A stretch of DNA of 64,000 bases from Geomobilimonas luticola. GTDB lineage: Bacteria > Desulfobacterota > Desulfuromonadia > Geobacterales > Geobacteraceae. Numbering within the stretch: position 1 is the first letter of the stretch; each line of letters starts with the position of its first letter. A model generated the notes under the pieces. It had not been told where the DNA came from. It worked only from the letters and a program-made list of their open reading frames with translations, and searched no databases. The position numbers and the translations under genes were made by a program. Shown here piece after piece: positions 1 to 8,136 of this stretch. The stretch is from NCBI RefSeq assembly GCF_018476905.1, contig NZ_JAHCVK010000002.1:124001-188000 (forward strand). Reading direction: 5' to 3'.

Positions 1-120
1 GATCCGCTCGCACCCTTCACAATTTTCCACTACCACCTGACAGGAGCCATCGGAAAAAACACACCCCTGCTTACCCCAGAAGGTACACTCGGTACCAGGA
101 AGTACGGTCTGGCATTGCAT
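1..120 (-). CDS. PxxKW-type cysteine-rich protein (partial, N-terminal 40 residues)
   Basis: The start codon at 120 (minus strand) is preceded by a strong GGAGGAGG ribosome site. The 40 visible residues begin MQCQTVLPGTEC and hold six cysteines in a pattern (CxT..G.EC.F...GC.F..G.C...E.C.GC) that I recognise from the small PxxKW cysteine-rich proteins of Geobacter. The function of that family is unknown; metal or cluster binding is only a guess from the cysteines. The gene runs off the left edge of the window, so its C-terminal half, including the PxxKW motif, cannot be checked here. Confidence 0.7.
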   Translation of the reverse strand, partial: MQCQTVLPGTECTFWGKQGCVFSDGSCQVVVENCEGCERI

Positions 121-172
121 AAACTCTCCTCCTCCTTCTTCTATTCGCTTGCCGCGTAACTGTCTAAGGGTC

Positions 173-202
173 AATGTAGCAATTTTGCCGGAAAAAAGTC
201 AA
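173..202 (-). promoter_or_regulatory. Probable sigma-70 promoter of the PxxKW gene
   Basis: On the minus strand TTGACT (202-197) is followed after 18 bp by TACATT (178-173), about 55 bp before the start codon at 120. The -35 is close to consensus and the -10 is fair. Confidence 0.45.
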
Positions 203-234
203 CAGGAAAAATCCCTGTAAACAAGCCCTTTCCC

Positions 235-263
235 TTGACTCACCGTGCCCTATATATTAACCT
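235..263 (+). promoter_or_regulatory. Possible promoter of the phosphohexomutase gene
   Basis: TTGACT (235-240) is followed after 17 bp by TAACCT (258-263), with a TATATATT stretch between. The -10 is weak, and the start codon is almost 200 bp away, which would leave a long leader. Confidence 0.3.
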
Positions 264-459
264 TCTACACAGTAAATGAGCAATAGTGCGGCATTACAGG
301 CGAATGTCCGGCGCTGTGTGTCATGCAGCACCTTTAAATCCTGCAGGTTCCGGTCGCTGTTCCCTTTGAACTGATATTCAGCCGGGAGCCTCAGGTACGA
401 CCTGGCCAATTCCGTCAGATATGATTTGCAGACTTTCATTTGATTACCAGGAGGGTGTA

Positions 460-1878
460 ATGTCACGTATAACCTTTGGAACCTCAGGCTGGCGCGGTAT
501 CCTGTGCGAAGACTTCATCTTCGATAACGTCAAGGTCGTCACCCAGGCCATTGCCGACCACATAACCGACCAGGGGGAGAAGGGCAAAGGGATAATCGTC
601 GCCTGTGATTCCCGTTTCATGGGAGACCGGTTTGCCAAGGAAGCGGCCCGGGTGTTGGCAGGTGCTGGAATCAAGACATTCCTCTGTAACCGTGACACAC
701 CGACGCCGGTGGTAGCTTTCGAGATACTGCGCCGCAAAACGGCGGGAGCGGTCAATTTTACGGCCAGCCACAACCCGCCCGAGTACAATGGCCTGAAATT
801 CTCTCCCGCCTCGGGGGGGCCTGCTCTACCGGAAACCACCCAGGACATCGAACGGCGTGCCAACGAGATGCTCGGCGAGTTCTGCTACAAGGAAGTGGAG
901 CTCGACGATGCCCAGCGCCAGGGCCTGCTGGAGGAGATCGATCCGCGCCCGGCTTATCTGGCCGACCTGGAGCAGAAGGTAGATTTCGCGGCCATCGCCC
1001 GGCTTGGCGGTCTGGCCGTCAATCCGCTCTACGGCACCGCCCGGGGCTATCTTGATACGCCGCTCATGGAGCGAAATATTCCTATACGGCTTATCAATGC
1101 CCACCGTGATCCCTATTTCGGCGGTTTTCCTCCTGAGCCTGCCGAAAAGAACATTCAGGATTTCATTGCCCTTGTCAAGGGTGATCCGGCAATCAAGCTT
1201 GGTATTGCCACTGACGGGGACGCCGATCGATTCGGCATCGTGGACGAGGACGGGACCTATATCGAGCCGAACTATATCATCGCACTGCTCCTCGATTACC
1301 TCGTCCGCGTACGGGGAATGAAGGGTGGCGTGGCACGGAGCGTCGCCACGTCCCATCTGATTGATGCCGTTGCGCGAAAGCACGGAGTAGAGGTTTACGA
1401 GACGCCGGTCGGTTTCAAGTACATCGGCGAGCTGGTGACTCAGGACAAGATCATCATTGGTGGCGAGGAGAGCGCCGGGCTCACTATCCGTGGGCATGTG
1501 CCGGAAAAGGACGGCATCCTTGCCTGCTTTCTGGTTGCCGAGATGGTCGCCCGGGAGGGAATGTCGGTACGTGCCCTCCTTGAGAGGCTCTACAGTCAGG
1601 TCGGGCGCGTCGTTACCAAGCGGGAAAATATCACCCTCTCGCCGGAGTTGGAGGACAGATTCCCTGACAAGATGGGGACTACCCCCTCCGAGATCGCCGG
1701 AACCCGGATCAAGGATGTGGTCACCATCGACGGCAACAAGTTCCTTCTCGATGACGGCAGTTGGCTTCTCTTCCGCAAATCGGGGACCGAGCCGGTTGTG
1801 CGGCTCTATGGTGAGGCAGCCTCTCCGGAGAGACTCAAGGAAGTCATGGCTGCAGGTAAACAGTTTATCCTGAGTTGA
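460..1878 (+). CDS. Phosphoglucomutase/phosphomannomutase family protein
   Basis: A 472-residue alpha-D-phosphohexomutase that interconverts hexose 1- and 6-phosphates for glycogen, envelope sugar or nucleotide-sugar synthesis. All four family signatures are present in order: TASHNPP around residue 101 with the phosphorylated Ser103, the metal loop DGDADR at 252-257, the sugar-specificity loop GGEES at 334-338, and the phosphate-binding loop RKSGTEP at 439-445. Length is normal. ATG 460 was chosen because it follows AGGAGGGTGTA and the protein then starts MSRITFGTSGWRG as family members do; an in-frame ATG at 421 lacks a ribosome site. Glucose versus mannose specificity cannot be told from sequence alone. 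Confidence 0.92.
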   Translation: MSRITFGTSGWRGILCEDFIFDNVKVVTQAIADHITDQGEKGKGIIVACDSRFMGDRFAKEAARVLAGAGIKTFLCNRDTPTPVVAFEILRRKTAGAVNFTASHNPPEYNGLKFSPASGGPALPETTQDIERRANEMLGEFCYKEVELDDAQRQGLLEEIDPRPAYLADLEQKVDFAAIARLGGLAVNPLYGTARGYLDTPLMERNIPIRLINAHRDPYFGGFPPEPAEKNIQDFIALVKGDPAIKLGIATDGDADRFGIVDEDGTYIEPNYIIALLLDYLVRVRGMKGGVARSVATSHLIDAVARKHGVEVYETPVGFKYIGELVTQDKIIIGGEESAGLTIRGHVPEKDGILACFLVAEMVAREGMSVRALLERLYSQVGRVVTKRENITLSPELEDRFPDKMGTTPSEIAGTRIKDVVTIDGNKFLLDDGSWLLFRKSGTEPVVRLYGEAASPERLKEVMAAGKQFILS

Positions 1879-1900
1879 GATGTAAAAGCAGAATACGCAA

Positions 1901-1935
1901 AGACGCGTGGGGGTGTCAGCTATTCCCGCGCGTCT
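1901..1935 (+). terminator. Terminator-like hairpin after the phosphohexomutase gene
   Basis: AGACGCGTGGG (1901-1911) pairs with CCCGCGCGTCT (1925-1935), one G-U pair included. Only a short, interrupted T tract follows, so termination may be weak. Confidence 0.5.
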
Positions 1936-1949
1936 GTTGTTACAGGTCT

Positions 1950-1982
1950 ATACTTGACTAAATTACTCAGGCAATGTATCTT
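1950..1982 (+). promoter_or_regulatory. nifU promoter with IscR/Rrf2-type operator
   Basis: TTGACT (1954-1959), a 17-bp spacer and TATCTT (1977-1982) form a good sigma-70 promoter. The -35 lies inside 1950-1974, which fits the E. coli type 1 IscR site (ATASYYGACTRWWWYAGTCRRSTAT) at 21 of 25 positions by my hand alignment. The implied control is repression by an Fe-S-sensing Rrf2 protein encoded elsewhere. Confidence 0.6.
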
Positions 1983-2001
1983 GAACACGACGCATGAACT
2001 G

Positions 2002-2026
2002 GGATACCGATAGCGTATCCGCTATC
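2002..2026 (+). repeat. Two overlapping, mutually exclusive hairpins in the nifU leader
   Basis: GGATAC (2002-2007) can pair with GTATCC (2015-2020), and GATAGCG (2009-2015) can pair with CGCTATC (2020-2026). The two share bases and cannot form together. They end 14 nt before the GGGAGG ribosome site of nifU. Confidence 0.5.
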
Positions 2027-2052
2027 CAATAATCACTTCCGGGAGGCTGTAG

Positions 2053-2910
2053 ATGTGGGATTACACTGACAAGGTTAAGGAACATTTCCTGAATCCGAGA
2101 AATGTGGGGGAGATAGAGAATGCGGACGCGGTGGGAGAAGTGGGAAGCCTGGCCTGCGGCGATGCCCTCAAGCTGTTCATAAAGCTGGACGAGAACAAGG
2201 AACGGATCGTTGAGGCAAAGTTCCAGACCTTCGGCTGCGGCAGCGCCATCGCATCCTCATCGGCACTGACCGAAATGATCAAGGGAAAGACCCTGGACGA
2301 GGCCCTCGGCGTGACCAACAAGGAGATCGCCGACTTCCTCGGCGGGCTGCCGGAGGAGAAAATGCACTGCTCCGTCATGGGGCAGGAGGCCCTGGAGGTG
2401 GCGATCGCCAAGTACCGGGGTGGTCCGGTGCCGTCCCACGACCATGGCCATGAGCACGAGCAGGAGGGAGAGATCGTCTGCAAGTGCTTTGGCCTGACGG
2501 ACGGCTTCCTCAAGAAGGTCATCAGCCAGAACCGTCTGCATACCGCCGAGCAGGTCACCCATTTTACCAAGGCAGGGGGGGCCTGTGGCGGCTGTATACC
2601 TAAAATAAAGGAACTGATTGCCGAAGTGCTCGGGGAGCAGCAGAAACAGGAGCCCAAGAAACCGGAGCGACTTACCAACCTGAGGAAAATGCAGCTTATT
2701 CAGGAAGTGCTGGAAAACGAGGTGAGGCCGCTTCTCTGGGCAGACGGAGGCGATCTCGAACTGATAGACATTGCAGGAAATGCGGTCCAGATCGCCTTCC
2801 GCAAGGCGTGCGCCGGCTGCGCCTCTTCCGGCTATACCTCCCGGTTTGTGGAGCAGAAACTGAGGGAACTGGTGGCCGATGACATCACGGTCGAGGAGGT
2901 GCAGGGATGA
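2053..2910 (+). CDS. nifU: Fe-S cluster assembly scaffold NifU
   Basis: A full-length three-domain NifU (285 residues). It assembles Fe-S clusters using sulfur from the desulfurase encoded next to it. The IscU-like domain has its three ligand cysteines at 35, 62 and 106. A histidine-rich linker (129-137) leads to a Bfd-like [2Fe-2S] domain with Cys143, Cys145, Cys178 and Cys181, and the C-terminal Nfu domain carries the CxxC pair 253/256. ATG 2053 follows CCGGGAGGCTGTAG. nifS overlaps by 4 nt, so the two are translationally coupled. No nitrogenase genes are nearby, so the pair may be the general cluster-assembly system, as it is in several Geobacter relatives. Confidence 0.95.
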   Translation: MWDYTDKVKEHFLNPRNVGEIENADAVGEVGSLACGDALKLFIKLDENKERIVEAKFQTFGCGSAIASSSALTEMIKGKTLDEALGVTNKEIADFLGGLPEEKMHCSVMGQEALEVAIAKYRGGPVPSHDHGHEHEQEGEIVCKCFGLTDGFLKKVISQNRLHTAEQVTHFTKAGGACGGCIPKIKELIAEVLGEQQKQEPKKPERLTNLRKMQLIQEVLENEVRPLLWADGGDLELIDIAGNAVQIAFRKACAGCASSGYTSRFVEQKLRELVADDITVEEVQG

Positions 2911-4076
2911 GGGAAATCTACCTGGACAATAACGCCACTACCAAAGTGGACGAGGTGGTCTTTGAGGAGATGCGCCCCTATTTCTGCGAGCTTTACGGTA
3001 ATCCCAGTTCCATGCATTATTTCGGTGGCCAGGTCCAAAAAAAGGTGGACGAGGCGCGGCAGCGGGTTGCCGGTCTCATCGGTGCCCAGCCGGAAGAGAT
3101 AATCTTTACCGCCTGCGGCACGGAAAGCGACAATGCGGCAATCCGGTCGGCTCTGGAAGTTTTTCCCAACAAACGCCATGTGATTACGACCCGGGTGGAG
3201 CATCCTGCAGTGCTTACTCTTTGCCGCAGCCTTTCGAAGCATGGTTACCGTGTGACCGAGTTGAATGTGGACAGTGCTGGCCGGCTGGATATGGATGAAC
3301 TGCGTGACGCCGTTGACGATAACACCGCCATTGTCTCGATCATGTACGCGAACAACGAAACCGGCGTCATCTTTCCCATCGAGGAAGTAGGCCGGATCGT
3401 CAAGGAAAAGGGGGCGTTGTTGCACACGGATGCCGTTCAGGCGGTTGGCAAAATCCCCCTCAACATGGCTGAATCTACCGTCGACATGCTTTCGCTTTCT
3501 GGCCACAAGCTCCATGCCCCGAAAGGTATTGGTATCCTTTACGTGCGCAAAGGGGTCCCCTTCCGGCCATTTCTGGTTGGCGGACATCAGGAGAAGAGCC
3601 GCCGTGCCGGCACGGAAAATACGGCATCCATCATTGCCCTGGGGAAGGCGTGCGAACTCGCCGGGCAGCATATGGGGGATGAAAACAGCCGGGTCAAGGC
3701 AATGCGCGATCGCCTGGAGAATGAACTGCTGCGCCTTATCCCGGCCGCCCGCATCAATGGCGGCGGGGCCGACCGGCTTCCCAATACCGTTTCCATTGCC
3801 TTCGAATTCGTCGAAGGGGAGTTGATCCTCCTGTACCTTTCCGAGCTCGGTATCTGTGCATCATCGGGGAGCGCCTGCACTTCCGGGTCTCTTGAACCTT
3901 CCCACGTTCTGCGCGCAATGGGGGTTCCCTTCACCTGTGCCCATGGTTCCATCAGGTTTTCTCTCTCCCGTTTCACGACGGACGAGGAGATTGATACGGT
4001 CATCCGGGAACTCCCCGCCATTATCCGGCGCGGACGGGAAATGTCCCCTTTCGGGCGCGAGTTGCTGGCAAAATAG
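2907..4076 (+). CDS. nifS: Cysteine desulfurase NifS
   Basis: A 389-residue PLP-dependent desulfurase that removes sulfur from cysteine and passes a persulfide to NifU. Visible hallmarks are the N-terminal YLDNNATT, His99 in RVEHPAV, the PLP lysine Lys201 in SGHKLHAPKG, and the catalytic loop with Cys324 in SGSACTSG. The short catalytic loop and the pairing with NifU favour the NifS/IscS class over SufS. The ATG lies inside the end of nifU (ATGA-type overlap), so no separate promoter is expected. Length is normal. Confidence 0.95.
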   Translation: MREIYLDNNATTKVDEVVFEEMRPYFCELYGNPSSMHYFGGQVQKKVDEARQRVAGLIGAQPEEIIFTACGTESDNAAIRSALEVFPNKRHVITTRVEHPAVLTLCRSLSKHGYRVTELNVDSAGRLDMDELRDAVDDNTAIVSIMYANNETGVIFPIEEVGRIVKEKGALLHTDAVQAVGKIPLNMAESTVDMLSLSGHKLHAPKGIGILYVRKGVPFRPFLVGGHQEKSRRAGTENTASIIALGKACELAGQHMGDENSRVKAMRDRLENELLRLIPAARINGGGADRLPNTVSIAFEFVEGELILLYLSELGICASSGSACTSGSLEPSHVLRAMGVPFTCAHGSIRFSLSRFTTDEEIDTVIRELPAIIRRGREMSPFGRELLAK

Positions 4077-4100
4077 TCGAACATGACCCAGGCACAGTAA

Positions 4101-4133
4101 AAAGGGGGTACGCGGATTCCGCGTACCCCCTTT
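4101..4133. terminator. Bidirectional intrinsic terminator
   Basis: AAAGGGGGTACGCG (4101-4114) pairs perfectly with CGCGTACCCCCTTT (4120-4133) around a 5-nt loop, with T-rich sequence after it and an A-rich run before it. It sits between the convergent nifS and CBS genes and would serve both. Confidence 0.9.
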
Positions 4134-4155
4134 ATTTTTATGCGGTCGATACCGT

Positions 4156-4587
4156 CTACTGGCAGGTCTGGGGATTCTTGCAGATGGCGATGAGGGCTTC
4201 GAGGATGTTGGTGGTGGTCATGATGCCGACCAGATCCCCTTTATAATCCACCACACAGAGTCCGTAGAGTTTTTTATCGTGAATCAGTTGCGCTGCGTCA
4301 GTCAGGTCGGTGTCGGGAGTGACGGTGTAGGGTTTGGCGTTCATCGCTGCCTTGACCGGTGTTTTGGAGAGGATATAGTGGACCTCCCACGTGTCGAGGG
4401 CGGTCGCCTTGCTCGGGGTGTACTCCTTGATCATCCGGTCGGTTATGAGACCGACGAACTTCCCTTTCTTCATTACCGGCAGCCGGCGTACGTTCTTTTC
4501 CTTCATGAGGTGGATCGTCTCGATAATACTGGCGTCGGCATCGATGGTGATGGGGTTCCTGGTCATCCATTTTTCGACTTTGGTCAT
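4156..4587 (-). CDS. Tandem CBS-domain protein
   Basis: A 143-residue protein made only of two CBS motifs (about residues 7-60 and 77-135), starting MTKVEKWMTRNPITI and including NVRRLPVMKKGKFVG. Stand-alone CBS pairs bind adenine nucleotides and usually regulate a partner protein; the ligand is unknown here. It lies 68 bp downstream of livF on the same strand and is probably the last gene of the liv transcript, so a role in sensing energy state for that transporter is possible but unproven. ATG 4587 follows GGAGACATCATC. Confidence 0.85.
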   Translation of the reverse strand: MTKVEKWMTRNPITIDADASIIETIHLMKEKNVRRLPVMKKGKFVGLITDRMIKEYTPSKATALDTWEVHYILSKTPVKAAMNAKPYTVTPDTDLTDAAQLIHDKKLYGLCVVDYKGDLVGIMTTTNILEALIAICKNPQTCQ

Positions 4588-4655
4588 GATGATGTCTCCT
4601 CCAGGGGCAGGCGCAGCCCGCCCGGAAATGAAGCCGGCTGGCGCTCCGGCCGCGT

Positions 4656-5360
4656 CTACATGCCGAGGAACGCCTTCTTTACATGGTCGTCGTTGAGAAG
4701 GTCTTCCCCTTTTCCGGTCAACACCACCCGGCCGGTTTCCAGAACATAGGCCCGGTGGGATATCCGCAGGGACTGGTAGACGTTCTGCTCGACCAGCAGG
4801 ACGGTTACCCCCTGCTTGTTGATTTCCTGGATGATATCGAAGATGAACTTGACCAGGAGCGGCGCAAGGCCGAGTGACGGTTCGTCCAGCAGGATCAGCT
4901 TGGGGTTTGCCATGAGTCCCCGCGCTATGGCGAGCATCTGCTGTTCACCTCCGGACATGGTGCCACCCAGCTGTTTCTCCCGTTCCTTGAGGCGGGGAAA
5001 AAGCTGGAACACCCGGTCGATGTTGGCGTCCCGGTCGGGGCGGGCGCTCTTGATGAACGACCCCATCCGGAGGTTTTCCAGGACGGTCATTTCGGGGAAT
5101 ATCTTCCTTCCTTCCGGCACCTGCACGATCCCCATCTCCACCACCTCATGGGGCTCATGCTTCGCCAGGTCGGCTCCGTTGAAGGTTATGGAACCGGATG
5201 TCCATTTCACGAGGCGCGACACATTCTTCAGGGTCGTGGATTTGCCGGCACCGTTGGCGCCGACCACCGTCACGATCTCCCCCTCGTTCACCGTCAGGTC
5301 CAGGTCCCAGAGGACCTGCATGTCTCCGTAGCTGAAATTCAGTTTGTCTATGTTAAGCAT
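4656..5360 (-). CDS. livF: Branched-chain amino acid ABC transporter, ATP-binding protein LivF
   Basis: A 234-residue ABC ATPase that powers high-affinity uptake of branched-chain amino acids or related compounds. Walker A GANGAGKST is at 34-42, the ABC signature MSGGEQQ at 135-141, and Walker B with LDEPS at about 158-162. Start 5360 ([12 protein letters not shown]) has GGGGGATTTCC just upstream and gives the normal LivF N terminus; a longer in-frame start at 5429 would add 23 non-conserved residues inside livG. It overlaps the end of livG by 8 nt, consistent with one operon. Confidence 0.93.
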   Translation of the reverse strand: MLNIDKLNFSYGDMQVLWDLDLTVNEGEIVTVVGANGAGKSTTLKNVSRLVKWTSGSITFNGADLAKHEPHEVVEMGIVQVPEGRKIFPEMTVLENLRMGSFIKSARPDRDANIDRVFQLFPRLKEREKQLGGTMSGGEQQMLAIARGLMANPKLILLDEPSLGLAPLLVKFIFDIIQEINKQGVTVLLVEQNVYQSLRISHRAYVLETGRVVLTGKGEDLLNDDHVKKAFLGM

Positions 5361-6078
5361 GGAAATCCCCCAGGTAGGCCCGTACCACTTCCGGATTGTT
5401 GACGATCTCCTGCGGAGTCCCTTCGGCAAGCTTTTCGCCCGAGTTGATGACCACGATCCGGTCCGATATCCGCATGATCGCCTTCATGTCGTGCTCGATG
5501 ACCATCTGGGTTATGCCTCCCCGCTTCTTGATGTCGAGGATAAGCTGGATGATCTCGTCACTCTCCGCCGGATTGAGACCCCCCATGACCTCGTCCAGGA
5601 GAAGGAGCTGGGGCTGGGTGGCAAGAGCCCGGGCCACCTCCAGTTTCTTCCGTTCGCCGATGGGGAGCCCGCCAGCCAGGAAGTTGGGCTTGTTATCCAA
5701 ACGGACCACTTTCAACTGCTCCATGGCCAATTCGCGGGCGGTCTTGAGGGAATTGGTCCGGCAGAGAGCCCCGACCATGACGTTGTCGACGACCGACAGT
5801 TTTGCCAGGGGACGGACCTTTTGCCACGTCCGCACCATGCCGAGCCTGCAGACCCGATCCGGTTCAAGCCCGTTGATCTTCTGTCCCTTGAATATCACGT
5901 CCCCCCGGGACGGCGGGTAGTAGCCGGTGATGCAGTTGAAGAGGGTAGTCTTTCCGGCGCCGTTGGGGCCTATCAGCCCCATGATCATCCCCTCCTCCAG
6001 GGAGAAGGATACATCCGAGTTGGCTGCCAGACCGCCGAAGAATTTGCTCACGTGCTGTATCTCAAGTATGGTTCCCAT
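5353..6078 (-). CDS. livG: Branched-chain amino acid ABC transporter, ATP-binding protein LivG
   Basis: A 241-residue ABC ATPase, partner of LivF. Walker [10 protein letters not shown] is at 37-45 and Walker [12 protein letters not shown] follows in the second half. The signature region reads [15 protein letters not shown], a LivG-type variant in which the canonical LSGGQ is replaced. It sits 6 bp after livM and overlaps livF, in the usual order permease-permease-ATPase-ATPase. Confidence 0.93.
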   Translation of the reverse strand: MGTILEIQHVSKFFGGLAANSDVSFSLEEGMIMGLIGPNGAGKTTLFNCITGYYPPSRGDVIFKGQKINGLEPDRVCRLGMVRTWQKVRPLAKLSVVDNVMVGALCRTNSLKTARELAMEQLKVVRLDNKPNFLAGGLPIGERKKLEVARALATQPQLLLLDEVMGGLNPAESDEIIQLILDIKKRGGITQMVIEHDMKAIMRISDRIVVINSGEKLAEGTPQEIVNNPEVVRAYLGDFHA

Positions 6079-6084
6079 GGCTGT

Positions 6085-7161
6085 CTACCCCCTTCCTTTT
6101 TTCGCCGTCAGCTTCTTTATCCAACCGAGGACGCCGTCGGGCATGAAGAGGATGACCACGACAACCAGGATGCCGTAAATCAGGGCATGTGCATGGGCCA
6201 GGTGCTCCTTGAGGAATATCCCCAGCCCCGATTCTTCGGACGTGAGACCGGTCTTGAAAATCATCTGGGCAATCAGGTTGCTCCGAAGCGCCTCAGAAAG
6301 GGGAACCAGCACAAGCGCTCCGATGACCGGCCCCCAGATGGTGCCGATGCCGCCGATTATGCAGATGAGAACGATCTGGACCGAGATGTCCAGGGCGAGG
6401 ACCGTCGGCGGGTCGATGAAGCCGATGTATATCGCATAAAAGCTGCCAGACAGCGAGGTGAAGACCGCCGAGATGGCAAGCGCGATGTTCTTGTAGATGG
6501 AAAGGCTGATCCCCAGTGAATGGGCCGCGTCCTGATCTTCGCGGATAGCCTGGAAATAGTACCCGAGTTTCGAGTTCTGGACCATCCAGGTCACCAGGAT
6601 GGTGAGAAGGGCGATCACCAGGCCGATGTAATAGAAGGGGACCTTGGAGAGGAAGTCGGTCACGACGGTCTCGCCGATCTTGAAGACCGGAATCTCCGTG
6701 ATAAGGATCCCTTCCGCGCCATTGGTAAGATCCTTCAGGTTCATGGCGGAAAGCCGCATGATCTCAGCGACGGCGATGGAGGCGAGAACGAAGTAGGGGC
6801 CCCGCAACCGGAAGCAGATCGAGCCGATGATGAGCGATACCACCAGGGCGATGCCGATACCGGCCAGCATGCCGTACCAGGGGGGTATCTGCTTGTACTG
6901 CATGAGAACCATGGTGGTGTAGGCACCGGCGCCGAAATAGGCTGCGTGGCCGACGGAATACTGGCCGGTATAGCCGCCGATGATATTCCATGCTTCCCCC
7001 TGGATGGTGGAGAGGAAGAAGAGAATCATGATGTGCAAGGCGTAGGGGCTCTGAACGAAGTTGGGGAAGAGGAAGAGCCCCACGAGAATTGCCACTCCCA
7101 GGGCTGTTGCCACCGGAGAGGTACCGGCTGATGTGCGAATGAGTGCGAATGTCAGTTTCAT
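6085..7161 (-). CDS. livM: Branched-chain amino acid ABC transporter, permease LivM
   Basis: A 358-residue inner-membrane permease with about nine to ten hydrophobic segments. The conserved [16 protein letters not shown] region follows the second segment, and the coupling region [16 protein letters not shown] lies in the middle, where the ATPases dock. It forms the channel together with LivH. It lies 13 bp after livH and directly before livG. The start ATG 7161 ([14 protein letters not shown]) gives a family-typical length. Confidence 0.93.
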   Translation of the reverse strand: MKLTFALIRTSAGTSPVATALGVAILVGLFLFPNFVQSPYALHIMILFFLSTIQGEAWNIIGGYTGQYSVGHAAYFGAGAYTTMVLMQYKQIPPWYGMLAGIGIALVVSLIIGSICFRLRGPYFVLASIAVAEIMRLSAMNLKDLTNGAEGILITEIPVFKIGETVVTDFLSKVPFYYIGLVIALLTILVTWMVQNSKLGYYFQAIREDQDAAHSLGISLSIYKNIALAISAVFTSLSGSFYAIYIGFIDPPTVLALDISVQIVLICIIGGIGTIWGPVIGALVLVPLSEALRSNLIAQMIFKTGLTSEESGLGIFLKEHLAHAHALIYGILVVVVILFMPDGVLGWIKKLTAKKGRG

Positions 7162-7174
7162 TGTCGTCAGCCCC

Positions 7175-8041
7175 CTACATTCTGGACTTGCCCATCAAGC
7201 CGGCGGGCTTGAAGAGCAGGACGAGGAGGAAGAGGACGAAGACAACCACGTCTTTCCATCCGGAAGAGATATAGACAGCACTGACGGATTCGGCGATGCC
7301 GATGATAACCCCACCGAGTGTCGCGCCGATGATGCTTCCCATTCCCCCGAGAACGGTGATGACGAAGGCCTTCAGGGTAAAAATTCCGCCGATCTGGGGG
7401 AAGATGTAATAGGTCGGCGATATGAGCGCGCCGGCGGTGCCGGCAAGCGCTGACCCGATACCGAAGGCGAGGATCGACATCCAGCGGACGTTGATTCCCA
7501 TGAGTTGTGCAGCTTCCCGGTCCTGGGCCGTGGCACGGATCGCCTGGCCGGTGTCGGTCTTCAGCAGGAACCAGTAGAGAAGAATGGTGATGGCTGCTGT
7601 GATGAGGAACGAAATGGCGAGCGGTGAGGAGATCGAGATGCCGCCCAGGTTGAAACTCTCCGACGAATAGGAGGTGGAGAGAATTTTATAGTCCGATGTA
7701 TAGATCAGCATCATGGTATTGCTCATGATCAGCCCCAGGCCGATGGTGAGCAGGATCTGATTCTGGGGGAGCGCCCCCTGCATCCGGTTGATGAAGAGTT
7801 TCTGGAGGAACGCACCGAAGAGGAACATGAGCGGAATCGTGATGACAATGGATACGAACGGATCGATACCGAACGACGTAAAGAGGACGTAGGTCATGTA
7901 CATGCCGACCATCAGGATGTCGCCATGGGCGAAGTTGATGACCCGCATGACGCCGAAGATGATGGTCAGGCCGATCCCGATCAGGGCGTAGACGCCGCCG
8001 ATCAGAATACCGCTGATGAGTGATTGCAATAAAACGGTCAT
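7175..8041 (-). CDS. livH: Branched-chain amino acid ABC transporter, permease LivH
   Basis: A 288-residue permease with about eight membrane segments. It has the LivH hallmarks GGVYALIGIGLTIIFGVMRVIN near the N terminus (split here across the first two helices) and the ATPase-coupling segment RATAQDREAAQLMGI. It is separated from livK by about 95 bp that hold a GC-rich repeat, so livK could be expressed at a higher level than the membrane genes, as is usual for binding proteins. Confidence 0.93.
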   Translation of the reverse strand: MTVLLQSLISGILIGGVYALIGIGLTIIFGVMRVINFAHGDILMVGMYMTYVLFTSFGIDPFVSIVITIPLMFLFGAFLQKLFINRMQGALPQNQILLTIGLGLIMSNTMMLIYTSDYKILSTSYSSESFNLGGISISSPLAISFLITAAITILLYWFLLKTDTGQAIRATAQDREAAQLMGINVRWMSILAFGIGSALAGTAGALISPTYYIFPQIGGIFTLKAFVITVLGGMGSIIGATLGGVIIGIAESVSAVYISSGWKDVVVFVLFLLVLLFKPAGLMGKSRM

Positions 8042-8136
8042 AAAAATACTCCGGGACGGAGGACGGAGGACGGGGAATTGGAGCCAGGGAGGTGTCTTCC
8101 CCTGTTCCCCAGTCCCCCGTCCCTAGTCCCTGTTTT
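8042..8136. repeat. GGGAC-rich palindromic repeat between livK and livH
   Basis: Reiterated GGGAC/GGAGGAC units (8051-8076) face CCCCAGTCCCCCGTCCCTAG (8107-8126), giving a long imperfect hairpin. The same GGGACC/GGGACT vocabulary recurs at 13258-13290, 13651-13684 and 19246-19312. In the liv mRNA it could act as a processing or partial termination signal. Confidence 0.6.

Larger units (their letters stand above)
121..459. other. Divergent intergenic region, 339 bp
   Basis: It separates the minus-strand Cys-rich gene from the plus-strand phosphohexomutase. It carries one promoter-like sequence in each direction (173-202 minus, 235-263 plus) and a roughly 190-nt untranslated stretch before the mutase. 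I see no convincing coding potential or recognisable RNA. Confidence 0.5.

Noticed and set aside
4159-4183. TGGCAGG...TTGC resemblance to a sigma-54 site
   Set aside because: The spacing between the two elements is wrong and it lies inside the CBS gene.
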